Assembly (NCBI GenBank): GCA_004028765.1
Contig: SAIX01000066.1
Location: 62,001-126,000, forward strand
DNA length: 64,000 nucleotides
Direction of reading: 5' to 3'
Source: Chitinophagaceae bacterium
GTDB lineage: Bacteria > Bacteroidota > Bacteroidia > Chitinophagales > Chitinophagaceae
Of the stretch, positions 18,284 through 26,002 are shown in pieces; the first letter of the stretch is position 1; each line of letters opens with the position of its first letter. The notes under the pieces were generated by a model that did not search any database, was not told the origin of the DNA, and saw nothing but the letters and a program-made list of their open reading frames with translations. The position numbers and the translations under genes are program-made.

Positions 18284-18386
18284 CAAAAACCGCCGGCACC
18301 GCTCTCTGCCCTTCTTTATCGCTGGGTGTGATGGTGGGTTTCCCGTTGATGAGGAGACAACTGCTACCGCCGCCATCAAGGTTTAA
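17898..18386 (+). CDS. Four-helix bundle protein (S23/IVS family)
   Basis: The first 117 or so residues match the four-helix-bundle family encoded by 23S rRNA intervening sequences and related to the Avd accessory protein of diversity-generating retroelements: LSRQIVRSGTSIGANIEEA, then SRKDFISKMNIAHKEARET and YWLKLFRD. Its role is unknown. The family domain ends near LLKILTAILNTTKNN; the remaining 45 residues are translated from the right repeat and then antisense from the 3' end of the glycosidase gene (117 bases of overlap). The gene seems to have no stop of its own and to end wherever the flanking DNA provides one. Confidence 0.88.
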   Translation: MKENNIILTKSYQFSLRIVRLYVFLQKDKKSTELSRQIVRSGTSIGANIEEAIAASSRKDFISKMNIAHKEARETRYWLKLFRDVSFIDERLSQSLLNDCEELLKILTAILNTTKNNSILHSSFLILNYKNRRHRSLPFFIAGCDGGFPVDEETTATAAIKV

Positions 18387-19223
18387 AGCTTCCACGCAGC
18401 CAAGCTGCTGTAACATGCGCGCCTCCTGTGTAAGTGTTGCCCCTTCTGCAAGGTTGGGAAAGCGGCCCTGTATCACCAGTAAGATCAGTCTGCCATCTGC
18501 TGTATATCCCATCGCCGTTCGTGGGTGTTTATCCTCTATTGCCTTACCGGTAAATTTCAGTTCTTCATTGTTCGTGATATGGATCTCCCCATCCTGTATC
18601 AATACAGGTCCGCCGCCAACTGCAGTCTGCATTTTCCATTTACGGAAATTTCCCTTCTGTAACATATAGGAAGCCGGTTGCCATTGAACCGAATCCCGGA
18701 ATGGATTGATCACTTTCTGCGAAGCGTATGCAAATGCCCTTGTTGAATCGGTGTAAAGCCAGGCAACATCTGCTTTTCTTTTTTTGCTGATGCCGATTGC
18801 GCTGCCGAATGAATGGCGATAAGTAAATGTATCTTTCCCCCTTGCCGGGATGGAATGGACCTGGTACGCTTCCATCTTCCCGTCTTTGATCACTATGTTC
18901 TGGTTACTGTTATGAACAAATTCAAAAAAGGTACAATTCATCACCACAAGCGGATGGTTTTCCTGCTCAAAATATTGCTGCGGGGTTAACCGTTTTCCAT
19001 TACCTGCCTGCGTGGTAAAATGAAGTTGTTTATCAGAGAGGTCGGCAACCAGGTAATAAGCAATATTCGGTTTGCCGTCTGTCTGATCGGTTGTGCGGAA
19101 TACATGCAATCCTTTCGGGAGAGGCTGATACAAAGAATCTACGTTTGTCCAGTTCCACTGTGCTGTAACCGTTGTCAGGAAAAAGAAAAGACTGCAGAAG
19201 AGTAAAACGACTGGTTGTTTCAT
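18270..19223 (-). CDS. Exported phosphodiester glycosidase family protein
   Basis: A 317-residue exported protein with a signal peptide (MKQPVVLLFCSLFFFLTTVTAQ) and a NAGPA / phosphodiester glycosidase domain (PF09992-like). Conserved stretches are VVMNCTFF, HPRTAMGYTADGRL and EALNLDGGGSSCLL. The family includes the enzyme that uncovers mannose-6-phosphate in animals; bacterial substrates are mostly unknown and the periplasm is the expected site. Its last four residues (VIKN) and stop are encoded by the right arm of the inverted repeat around the four-helix-bundle gene, so the original C-terminus may have been altered. Confidence 0.9.
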   Translation of the reverse strand: MKQPVVLLFCSLFFFLTTVTAQWNWTNVDSLYQPLPKGLHVFRTTDQTDGKPNIAYYLVADLSDKQLHFTTQAGNGKRLTPQQYFEQENHPLVVMNCTFFEFVHNSNQNIVIKDGKMEAYQVHSIPARGKDTFTYRHSFGSAIGISKKRKADVAWLYTDSTRAFAYASQKVINPFRDSVQWQPASYMLQKGNFRKWKMQTAVGGGPVLIQDGEIHITNNEELKFTGKAIEDKHPRTAMGYTADGRLILLVIQGRFPNLAEGATLTQEARMLQQLGCVEALNLDGGGSSCLLINGKPTITPSDKEGQRAVPAVFVIKN

Positions 19224-19243
19224 ACAACAAAATAAAAAGAAAG

Positions 19244-19260
19244 GCCGGAGAAACTCCGGC
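19244..19260 (-). terminator. Intrinsic terminator of lipA
   Basis: GCCGGAG and CTCCGGC pair around three bases; on the minus strand the hairpin is followed by CTTTCTTTTTATTTT. It lies 7 bases after the lipA stop and upstream of the glycosidase. Confidence 0.9.
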
Positions 19261-19266
19261 GCTTTA

Positions 19267-20208
19267 TTAAGATACTGTCATCATTTTTTCTTCCTGCCAT
19301 TTCTTTTTCCCATAACCGGGGATCACATGTTTTTCACTATGATAAGAGGAACGTACCAGCGGGCCGCTTTCTACATAATCGAAACCCAGTTCATAACCGA
19401 TCTCTCTCAGTTCAGCAAATTCATCAGGGTGCACAAAACGCTGTACAGGTAAATGTTTTTTGGTGGGTTGTAAATATTGCCCGAGTGTAAGCACGTCGGT
19501 TCCAACAGCTACCAGGTCCTTCATGGTTTGTACCACTTCGTCTTTTGTTTCCCCGATGCCGAGCATGATACCGGTTTTGGTGCGCATCCCTCCTTTCTTC
19601 AGCATGTTGAGTACTTCGAGGCTCCTGCGGTATTTGGCCTGTATACGAACCTGGCGGGTCATGCGCTCCACCGTTTCCATATTATGACTTACTACTTCGG
19701 GCGCCGCATCAATAATGCGTTGTACCTGTTCTGCTTTTCCCTGGAAATCGGGGATCAGCGTTTCGAGCGTGGTGCCCGGGTTCAGTCCCTTTACAGCTTC
19801 AATGGTATTGTACCAGATAATGGAGCCACCGTCTTTTAATTCGTCCCTGTCAACACTTGTAATTACTGCATGTTTCACACGCATAAGGTTGATGGCTTCG
19901 GCCACACGGCGGGGTTCTTCCCAGTCAACGGGTTCAGGTCTCCCGGTAGCCACGGCACAAAAGGCGCAACTGCGGGTACATACATTGCCAAGAATCATAA
20001 AAGTAGCCGTGCCTTCACCCCAGCATTCACCCATATTGGGGCAGTTCCCGCTTTCGCAGATGGTGTGCAGTTTATGTGTATCAACCAGGCCACGTACATG
20101 CTTATAACTCTCGCCGATAGGCAGTTTAACACGAAGCCAGTTGGGCTTTTTCAAAGCAGGTTCAGCAGGGTTGGGATTCGCCTGGGATAATACGGGTAAT
20201 TCTTGCAT
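19267..20208 (-). CDS. lipA: Lipoyl synthase
   Basis: A 313-residue radical-SAM enzyme that inserts two sulfurs into octanoyl groups on lipoyl domains. The radical-SAM cluster cysteines are in CTRSCAFC; the auxiliary cluster ligands are in [12 protein letters not shown]; the C-terminal VRSSYH carries the conserved serine. I start at the ATG at 20208 (MQELPVLSQ), as the frame extends upstream only to a TTG. It serves the pyruvate dehydrogenase complex, part of which (pdhB) lies elsewhere in this window. A membrane-protein gene of unknown function lies upstream on the same strand. Confidence 0.97.
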   Translation of the reverse strand: MQELPVLSQANPNPAEPALKKPNWLRVKLPIGESYKHVRGLVDTHKLHTICESGNCPNMGECWGEGTATFMILGNVCTRSCAFCAVATGRPEPVDWEEPRRVAEAINLMRVKHAVITSVDRDELKDGGSIIWYNTIEAVKGLNPGTTLETLIPDFQGKAEQVQRIIDAAPEVVSHNMETVERMTRQVRIQAKYRRSLEVLNMLKKGGMRTKTGIMLGIGETKDEVVQTMKDLVAVGTDVLTLGQYLQPTKKHLPVQRFVHPDEFAELREIGYELGFDYVESGPLVRSSYHSEKHVIPGYGKKKWQEEKMMTVS

Positions 20209-20277
20209 CGCACGGTTTCTTACGGTGATTGCTGCAGCCGGCAAACATAGCCTGGCCTTAACAGCAGCAAAAATAGC

Positions 20278-21105
20278 TCACTTTCGCTTACCAAAAACCA
20301 GGGAGATATAGGCATTGAAGAAGAACTTATGCTCTTTATTAAGGAGCATAATGGGCATATTCTGCGTATAATATTCTGCATTTACCCCTACTTCCATGGC
20401 AGAAAGCACTTCATTATAGCGGCCGTAATCAAAGCGGAGGGCAGCACGAGCATGCACACCGGGCACGAATTTTATCTCATTAAACCCTTTTGTAAAACTT
20501 GATTTACCGATGATGATGGTGGGATCCAGGAAGAGGCTGTCATTATTCGCATACTTGATATCTTCCCGTTTATTTGTGCTCGGGTTTTGTATCTCGATAT
20601 AATAGGGTTTTAACAGGCCTGCCGTAAAACCACCGCCATAGATCGCAGATACAGCCACCCCATTTTTATTACCCTTGCCACCGATCAGTGTCTGCTGGCC
20701 AAGGCCTGCTTTGAGGTAATAAAAATTATTCTGTTTGCCGTAGATATAACTCGAGATCACAAGAAAGCCCCCGGATGCACTGAGTGTGGGAACTTTTTCT
20801 TCTTTCCTGTCTTTACGCTCTCCGAATTCGAGCCACCAGAGATTTGTTTTGGTAATGGTTTTGTATTTCCCATGTTCATAAAACATACCCCATGCATCGG
20901 TATTGAATTTGAAACCAAATGCACCCTGTTTCTGGTAGATCAATGCGCCTTCTTCTTCCTGTTTGATCATCTGGTTGATCTTTTCCCTTCTCTCCGCTTT
21001 TTTCTGCTGGCGTGCATCAGCACCCGTTGATTTCACCGGTTGTTGCGCGATGGCTGTTGCCGAACAAAAAACTGAGAGGATAACAAAAAGCTTCTTCACT
21101 TCCAT
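20278..21105 (-). CDS. Uncharacterised exported protein, probable outer-membrane beta barrel
   Basis: A 275-residue protein with a signal peptide (MEVKKLFVILSVFCSATAIAQ), a charged K/E/Q-rich helix (about 30-52) and then alternating amphipathic strands (NNFYYLKAGLG, GVAVSAIYGGG, HKFFFNAYISLVFG) typical of a small outer-membrane barrel. I do not recognise a named family. The ATG at 21105 is chosen because the frame beyond it reaches only a GTG and would spoil the signal peptide. It is divergent from the OsmC gene with a 38-base spacer and lies upstream of lipA. Confidence 0.82.
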   Translation of the reverse strand: MEVKKLFVILSVFCSATAIAQQPVKSTGADARQQKKAERREKINQMIKQEEEGALIYQKQGAFGFKFNTDAWGMFYEHGKYKTITKTNLWWLEFGERKDRKEEKVPTLSASGGFLVISSYIYGKQNNFYYLKAGLGQQTLIGGKGNKNGVAVSAIYGGGFTAGLLKPYYIEIQNPSTNKREDIKYANNDSLFLDPTIIIGKSSFTKGFNEIKFVPGVHARAALRFDYGRYNEVLSAMEVGVNAEYYTQNMPIMLLNKEHKFFFNAYISLVFGKRK

Positions 21106-21143
21106 TTGATTTGATACTTGTAAATTTATGGCAAAATGATACA

Positions 21144-21563
21144 ATGACTTCACAAATTATTTATAAAGGCGACCTGAGAACCGTTGCCACACATCTCCAG
21201 AGCGGCAGCCTGATAGAAACCGATGCACCCACCGATAACCAGGGTAAGGGCGAACGTTTTTCTCCCACCGACCTGGTAGCAGTTGCCCTCGGCGCCTGTA
21301 TGGTAACCACAATGGGCATCAAGGCGCGTGGCATGAACATCGCTCTCGATAATACGCGGCTTGAGATCACCAAAATCATGCTTAGTGATCCGCGCCGGAT
21401 CGGTAAGATCGTTGCGCATGTTTTTTTTCCCCCGGAGATCGCCGATACGGTTTCCGAAAAAGACCGCGAGATCCTTGAACGCACTGCCCGCACCTGCCCG
21501 GTTGAACGCTCACTCCATCCCGACCTGGAACTGGATATGCAGTTTAACTGGGGAAAGGCCTAG
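21144..21563 (+). CDS. OsmC family protein
   Basis: A 139-residue cytoplasmic protein of the OsmC/Ohr fold. ERFSPTDLVAVALGACMVTTMG carries the first redox cysteine and RTCPVERSLHP the second; such proteins reduce organic or fatty-acid hydroperoxides with thiols. I start at the ATG at 21144 (MTSQIIYKGDL). A second OsmC-family gene lies at 33188. The stop is followed within two bases by a short tandem repeat. Confidence 0.93.
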   Translation: MTSQIIYKGDLRTVATHLQSGSLIETDAPTDNQGKGERFSPTDLVAVALGACMVTTMGIKARGMNIALDNTRLEITKIMLSDPRRIGKIVAHVFFPPEIADTVSEKDREILERTARTCPVERSLHPDLELDMQFNWGKA

Positions 21564-21564
21564 G

Positions 21565-21594
21565 CGTCAATCGTGAATCGACAATCGTGAATTT
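21565..21594. repeat. Tandem CAATCGTGAAT words after the OsmC stop
   Basis: CAATCGTGAAT occurs twice (21568-21578 and 21582-21592), separated by CGA, starting a few bases after the OsmC stop codon. Confidence 0.75.
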
Positions 21595-21616
21595 TTCCGA
21601 TACTTTCATTACGGCG

Positions 21617-21684
21617 TTCATGGTTCATGGCTCATAGTTCATGGAAACCTGCTATGAACTATGAGCCATGAACTATTAACCATA
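21617..21684. repeat. Word-built palindrome of GTTCATGG type
   Basis: A perfect 20-bp inverted repeat: GTTCATGGCTCATAGTTCAT at 21623-21642 and its reverse complement at 21654-21673, with an 11-base loop. It is made of the words GTTCATGG and CTCATA, as at 12217-12307. It lies between the convergent OsmC and DUF2851 genes and probably ends both transcripts. Confidence 0.85.
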
Positions 21685-21704
21685 ATACTTGCCGCTCATT
21701 CCCC

Positions 21705-22979
21705 TTAGACGTAATTTCCTAGAATTCTGTTGCCTGCGGCACAGGAGAGGCAAAGCCTGTTTAGGCAATAATGATTTGTTAATTCGATCAATGCCTGCGA
21801 ATCGAGAGCATGTTGGCTGGCTATACCGAGTGCAGCCCATTCGCTCGTGATGCGGTTGGTTTCTTTGGGAAGCTGTAAAAGCCAGCTCACTGCTTTTTCC
21901 CTGCAGGTATTGTCTCCGGTATAAATTCCATAAGCAAAGAGCAGCGGTGTCACGGTATTGATCATAAGAATATCAGCCATCTGTTTACCCAGGTGCTTGG
22001 GTTGTTCCTGTGCCGTTTCTTCAAAACGATAATGTGTATCCCAGTAATGGCCCGCGGTAACCATATATATTTTCTGAAGCTCGCCAAGATCAGGTGCGTC
22101 CCTGATCAATGAAAAAAGAACCGGCTGGCGGTATACCAGCATTGCCAGTTGTGCGAGCCGTATCGTGGGAAACGTTACAGGCCGCATCCGTAAAAAAGCA
22201 GGTTGTTTGGGGATCGTGACCAACTGGTATTTCTTTTTCAGGTAACGGTATTCTTTTTGTAGTGAAAGCGGGTAAGCTTCATTGAATTTTGTGGTTAACA
22301 GGTTGGCCTGCCCGAATAACAAAGCTTCTACCTGTAACAGATTACTGCGGTGACGTGCAAGCAATGAATAAGGTAAATGAACCGCTACCTGTTCAAATAA
22401 TTGCGCGTTGATGCGTATCCCGAAATTATGGGCCAGTAACTGCCAGCAGCATTCTTCCCAATTGCCCTTGCAGTAGTTGAGCCGCTGGATGATTTCTTTT
22501 GATTTACGCTCCAGCCTCTCAGCAGCCAGTCTTTCTTTCCATGCCATCCACGCGATCGGCTCAAGCGCCGGAAGAAACCTCCTGCAGGGTATGCCTTGCA
22601 AATTTTCCATGAGCATACGGTAGCGGTCGAGCATCAGTTTTGAAACAAGCGGCTGTAATACCAGCGTGGGAAAAAGATGGCTCATCGCATCATATACCTT
22701 CCTGTCTTCTTCCCAAACCACATGCAGGATAATATTTGCATAGCGGATATCAGACCGGTGCCCATGCCGGTACCAGTCTGACGCAAGCACATGCAGTTCT
22801 ACATTACCGGCCCAGCGTGTACCACCGATTACAATCATTGCTTCCATAAAATCGGGGCCCTGGTGCTGATTCGGCTTACCTGGTTTTTCGATCTTCATTG
22901 TTTCACCTTCTGTGGTAAACAAGGCATGTGTGTTGAAATACTGGAACTGCCAGATAAACTGTAAAAGTTTTTCATTCAT
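21705..22979 (-). CDS. DUF2851 family protein
   Basis: A 424-residue protein of the DUF2851 family, widespread in Bacteroidota and of unknown function. The recognisable N-terminal core is GPDFMEAMIVIGGTRWAGNVELH followed by SDWYRHGHRSDIRYANIILHVV, with conserved D, E and H residues. The rest is helical with many aromatic residues. No signal peptide or membrane helix is visible, so it is probably cytoplasmic. It lies upstream of maf, the prenyltransferase and the phosphatase on the same strand in the opposite order of transcription, with a 71-base gap to maf. Confidence 0.9.
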   Translation of the reverse strand: MNEKLLQFIWQFQYFNTHALFTTEGETMKIEKPGKPNQHQGPDFMEAMIVIGGTRWAGNVELHVLASDWYRHGHRSDIRYANIILHVVWEEDRKVYDAMSHLFPTLVLQPLVSKLMLDRYRMLMENLQGIPCRRFLPALEPIAWMAWKERLAAERLERKSKEIIQRLNYCKGNWEECCWQLLAHNFGIRINAQLFEQVAVHLPYSLLARHRSNLLQVEALLFGQANLLTTKFNEAYPLSLQKEYRYLKKKYQLVTIPKQPAFLRMRPVTFPTIRLAQLAMLVYRQPVLFSLIRDAPDLGELQKIYMVTAGHYWDTHYRFEETAQEQPKHLGKQMADILMINTVTPLLFAYGIYTGDNTCREKAVSWLLQLPKETNRITSEWAALGIASQHALDSQALIELTNHYCLNRLCLSCAAGNRILGNYV

Positions 22980-23050
22980 AAGATCCCGCTTTTATTGCGG
23001 CAGAATGAAAAATTAGGAAAGAGAAGCTTGCGGTTTATACGGGATATTCC

Positions 23051-23638
23051 TCAGTGTTTTAACGAGGCCAGTGATTGTACCACGCGGCTTACAGGAAGCC
23101 CCATCACATTATAGAAATCACCCCGAATGGACTTGATGCCCACAACACCCACCCATTCCTGTATCGCATAAGCGCCGGCCTTATCATAAGGCTGGTATTT
23201 ATCTATATAAAAAACAATCTGTTCTTCTGTTAACGGATGAAATTGTACAAAAGTGGTATCTGCGAATGCAATTTCCTCTTCTCCATGAAGGATCACCACG
23301 CCCGTGATCACCCTGTGTTCATTACCTGATAATTCGCGAAGTGTTTGTATGGCTTCTGCCCTGTCTGCGGGTTTACCGATCACTTTTTCGCCAAGTACCA
23401 CTATGGTATCAGCTGCAAGTATCGTTCTGCTGCGGTATTGCCCGTGAAATGCATCTGTTACCTGTTCCCGTACAGCTTTGGCCTTGTTTCTTGCGATATA
23501 AACGGGTATCTCTTCAATAGCAAGGGTAGCTGGATATTCCTCATCCGTATGTTTTACGATGATCTCGAAAGGTATCTCGGCCCATTCGAGCAGGATTTTC
23601 CTGCGGGGCGATTGTGAAGCGAGAATAATATCCTGCAT
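23051..23638 (-). CDS. maf: Maf family nucleoside triphosphate pyrophosphatase
   Basis: A 195-residue cytoplasmic house-cleaning enzyme that hydrolyses dTTP/UTP or modified nucleotides to monophosphates. The N-terminal ASQSPRRKILL loop, AADTIVVLGEKVIGKP and the C-terminal YDKAGAYAIQEW and GDFYNVMGLPV motifs are all present. It starts 7 bases after the prenyltransferase stop, so the two are probably co-transcribed. Confidence 0.95.
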   Translation of the reverse strand: MQDIILASQSPRRKILLEWAEIPFEIIVKHTDEEYPATLAIEEIPVYIARNKAKAVREQVTDAFHGQYRSRTILAADTIVVLGEKVIGKPADRAEAIQTLRELSGNEHRVITGVVILHGEEEIAFADTTFVQFHPLTEEQIVFYIDKYQPYDKAGAYAIQEWVGVVGIKSIRGDFYNVMGLPVSRVVQSLASLKH

Positions 23639-23645
23639 AGTTTAT

Positions 23646-24581
23646 TTACAAATAGATTCGGAAAAAAATCATCGAGAGAATACCAGTGAACATCACCAGC
23701 TTTACAAGGGTACTGAGTTGATGAAAATCTTTAGCAGACTGTGCGGGGAACAATTTGTATAAGATCCAGAGCAAGGGTGCAATGATGCATACAAAACAAT
23801 ACAATACGCTTTGCCACCAGCCAAACGGCAAAACATAAAACTGGAGAACAGATAATACCGCCACCAATACAATCAGCCATACCGCCACAAATACTTTGCT
23901 GGCGTTCAGTCCCCAAACAATCGGCATGGTGCGGCAGCCATATTTACGGTCGCCTTCCTTGTCTTCCATATCTTTGATCACTTCCCTGATCAGTGAAATA
24001 ATAAATGCGAACGCGCCATACAAAACCGAATAACGGAAAAACCGGATATCCACCGGCTCCACCGCAATACCTCTTTGAATATGCAGGGGATGTTTCGCAA
24101 AAAACAGGATACCGATCACCCATGCCGTAAGTACGGAGATAAGCACATTGCCAACCAGCAGTTGTTTTTTGAGATTGGTGGAATAAAACCACAGCAAAAC
24201 AATGCTCGCCATATTGCCAAGTACCAGGTGCCAGTAACCGGAAAGCGGCAATGCAGCTACGGTACAGAAAAATCCCACCATACTCAGGAACATGTGCCAG
24301 AAAATAACCCAGCGACGGTTGATGATGGCGCTTACCACCACTTTTCCCGGTTTGTTTACCTGGTCAATATTGAGGTCAAAATAATCGTTGATGATATAGC
24401 CTGCAGCAGCGATCAGCACCGAAGCGGCAATGAGTAATAAGAACTGTTCTGTTTCCTGCGGGTTAACCGATGCAGGGTATAACTTCCGGTAAACACAATA
24501 CTCGAACAGCACCTGTGTGATGGCGATGAACAACAGGTTGGGCCAGCGGACCAGTCGGAAAAAAGCGGTGAGTATTTTCAA
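23646..24581 (-). CDS. UbiA-family prenyltransferase
   Basis: A 311-residue membrane enzyme with about nine hydrophobic helices. The two Asp-rich motifs NDYFDLNIDQVNKPGK (Mg-prenyl-diphosphate binding) and DMEDKEGDRKYGCRTMP are intact. Close relatives in Bacteroidota are annotated as geranylgeranylglycerol-phosphate geranylgeranyltransferase-like; the true acceptor cannot be read from sequence. The start is a TTG at 24581; no ATG or GTG exists before an in-frame stop at 24603-24605. It lies 27 bases after the phosphatase gene. Confidence 0.92.
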   Translation of the reverse strand: MKILTAFFRLVRWPNLLFIAITQVLFEYCVYRKLYPASVNPQETEQFLLLIAASVLIAAAGYIINDYFDLNIDQVNKPGKVVVSAIINRRWVIFWHMFLSMVGFFCTVAALPLSGYWHLVLGNMASIVLLWFYSTNLKKQLLVGNVLISVLTAWVIGILFFAKHPLHIQRGIAVEPVDIRFFRYSVLYGAFAFIISLIREVIKDMEDKEGDRKYGCRTMPIVWGLNASKVFVAVWLIVLVAVLSVLQFYVLPFGWWQSVLYCFVCIIAPLLWILYKLFPAQSAKDFHQLSTLVKLVMFTGILSMIFFRIYL

Positions 24582-24608
24582 AATACCGGTTTGGTGTTCA
24601 GGTTATTT

Positions 24609-25124
24609 TTATTGTGCCCGCAGGGTGGGTTCTTCGCCCCAGTTGCCGCGCAGGCGCATTACTTTTTCAATCACATCCCTTACGCAACCTTCCCCGCCTT
24701 TCAACGGCGAAATATAATGTGCGATCTCTTTGATATCGCGTGCAGCATCGGCCGGGCAACAGGGCAAACCGGATAAACGCATCACGGCAAGATCGGGAAG
24801 ATCATCTCCCATATATAAAACCGCCTCTTTCTGCAACGAATATTTTTGCAATAACTGCTGCAATGCCGAAACCTTATCTGCAGTCTGCATCCAGATATCA
24901 GTAACTCCCAGTTTCTCCAGCCTTTCTTTCGCCTCGGGTGAATTTCCGCCGGATATCACAGCTACCTGGTACCCTTTTTTTACAGCCAGCTGCAATGCAT
25001 ACCCATCTTTGATATTCATGCGCCTTGCCATCACCCCGCCGGGTAAAACCAATAAAGTTCCATCGGTTAATACGCCGTCGATATCAAAAACAAAAGCGGT
25101 GATATGTTTGAATTTGTCGAGCAA
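24609..25124 (-). CDS. KdsC-like HAD phosphatase
   Basis: A 171-residue cytoplasmic HAD-IIIA phosphatase. FDIDGVLTDG carries the nucleophile, AVISGGNS is motif II and MGDDLPDLAVM is motif IV. It is most like 3-deoxy-manno-octulosonate-8-phosphate phosphatase of lipopolysaccharide synthesis; other sugar-phosphate substrates are possible. The start is a TTG at 25124, because an in-frame TAA lies at 25137-25139. The word-repeat element at 25131-25347 runs up to within a few bases of this start, as if it had replaced the original upstream sequence. Confidence 0.92.
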   Translation of the reverse strand: MLDKFKHITAFVFDIDGVLTDGTLLVLPGGVMARRMNIKDGYALQLAVKKGYQVAVISGGNSPEAKERLEKLGVTDIWMQTADKVSALQQLLQKYSLQKEAVLYMGDDLPDLAVMRLSGLPCCPADAARDIKEIAHYISPLKGGEGCVRDVIEKVMRLRGNWGEEPTLRAQ

Positions 25125-25130
25125 GTAGGG

Positions 25131-25347
25131 AAAGGTTTATTGGTTTACTGGTTGAATGGTTTATTAGTCTTTGGAGGTGGTCATGGGTTTATTATTTTAT
25201 TCGTTTACTGGTTTATCGCCCATTTAAAAAATAATATTCCTGCAAAACCATTTGGGTTATACTATTATCCTGTATTATGCCGATCAATCAATGAACCAGG
25301 AAACCAATAAACGAATAAACTACTAAACTGATAAACGAGTAACCAAC
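25131..25347. repeat. Large word-built palindrome of GTTTATTGG type between iscX and kdsC
   Basis: The left half (25131-25216) is built of the words GGTTTATTGG, GGTTTACTGG and TCGTTTACTGG. The right half (25281-25345) holds their reverse complements, such as CCAATAAACGAATAAAC. A central 65 bases is unrelated. The element fills the whole gap from the iscX stop to the start of the phosphatase gene and could fold into a very long imperfect hairpin. Confidence 0.8.
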
Positions 25348-25587
25348 CTATTTCTGGTTATCCCTCCATTCATATACCCAGGCACTCTGGATCATTTCAA
25401 GATGACCTTCGGTGCTTTGTTCACGGGTTCCGGCGAAGTTGGGGATCTCGAGTATCCACTCCAGCAGGTCGGTGAACCGGATACGGTATATCTTTCCTTC
25501 ATTAAAATCGTCCCCGAAACGTTCATATAATTTCATGGCGATGTCTTCATGATCGTTCCAGTGGATCGGCGGTTCGTAATGGCTCAT
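25348..25587 (-). CDS. iscX: Fe-S cluster assembly protein IscX
   Basis: A 79-residue acidic protein of the IscX family (IHWNDHEDIAMKLYERFGDD at the N-terminus, then RFTDLLEWILEIPNF and MIQSAWVYEWRDN at the end). IscX binds the IscS cysteine desulfurase and regulates iron use in Fe-S assembly. It follows the ferredoxin gene by 41 bases on the same strand, as in isc operons of other bacteria, although iscS and iscU are not here. Confidence 0.93.
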   Translation of the reverse strand: MSHYEPPIHWNDHEDIAMKLYERFGDDFNEGKIYRIRFTDLLEWILEIPNFAGTREQSTEGHLEMIQSAWVYEWRDNQK

Positions 25588-25628
25588 GGGTATGGGTCTG
25601 AAGTTGGGAAAAGATTTTAGGGTTTGGG

Positions 25629-25964
25629 TTATTCACCAAGAAACTGGGTTTGATCGGGTAGCGTAATGCTTACTTCACCCGAACCTGCCTGTAACACACA
25701 TTGGCAACCCAGTCTTGAATTGATCCTCGGGTTAATGGCCCGGTCGATAAAATCCTCTTCTTTATCGCTCAGCTCTTCAAGATAATCCATCCCGGCATCA
25801 ACATATAAGTGACAGGTACTGCAGGCACAAACCGCTCCGCAGTTATGGTGAAGTTCAATATTATGATCGAGGCATACTTCCAGCAGGCTCTGATCGGGAG
25901 CGATGCCCGAAAGGGTAACCGGCTCCAATCCTTTCTGCTCAAATTTGATATTGATCGTATACAT
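25629..25964 (-). CDS. fdx: 2Fe-2S ferredoxin (adrenodoxin type)
   Basis: A 111-residue electron carrier. Cluster ligands are in CGAVCACSTC (C-x5-C-x2-C pattern using the first, fourth-from-end and last cysteines) plus a cysteine in RLGCQCVL. The acidic region DYLEELSDKEEDF between them is typical of the ISC-type ferredoxins that donate electrons in Fe-S cluster assembly. It is the first gene of a two-gene unit with iscX and has a well-matched Bacteroidota promoter directly upstream. Confidence 0.94.
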   Translation of the reverse strand: MYTINIKFEQKGLEPVTLSGIAPDQSLLEVCLDHNIELHHNCGAVCACSTCHLYVDAGMDYLEELSDKEEDFIDRAINPRINSRLGCQCVLQAGSGEVSITLPDQTQFLGE

Positions 25965-25971
25965 AGGCCCG

Positions 25972-26002
25972 CAAAAGTATTTCAGAACAACTATTCAACC
26001 AA
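25972..26002 (-). promoter_or_regulatory. Promoter of fdx-iscX (Bacteroidota type)
   Basis: On the minus strand TTGG (25999-26002), 19 bases, then TACTTTTG (25972-25979) matches the TTTG-N19-TAnnTTTG pattern of Bacteroidota promoters. The -7 box ends 7 bases before the ATG, so the mRNA would start at or within a few bases of the start codon. Confidence 0.55.

Noticed and set aside
17898..18386. Avd gene of a diversity-generating retroelement
   Set aside because: The fold family is related, but no reverse transcriptase, template repeat or variable repeat is present in the window.
25131..25347. CRISPR-like array
   Set aside because: The repeated words are short, irregular and inverted, with no constant spacer length and no cas genes nearby.
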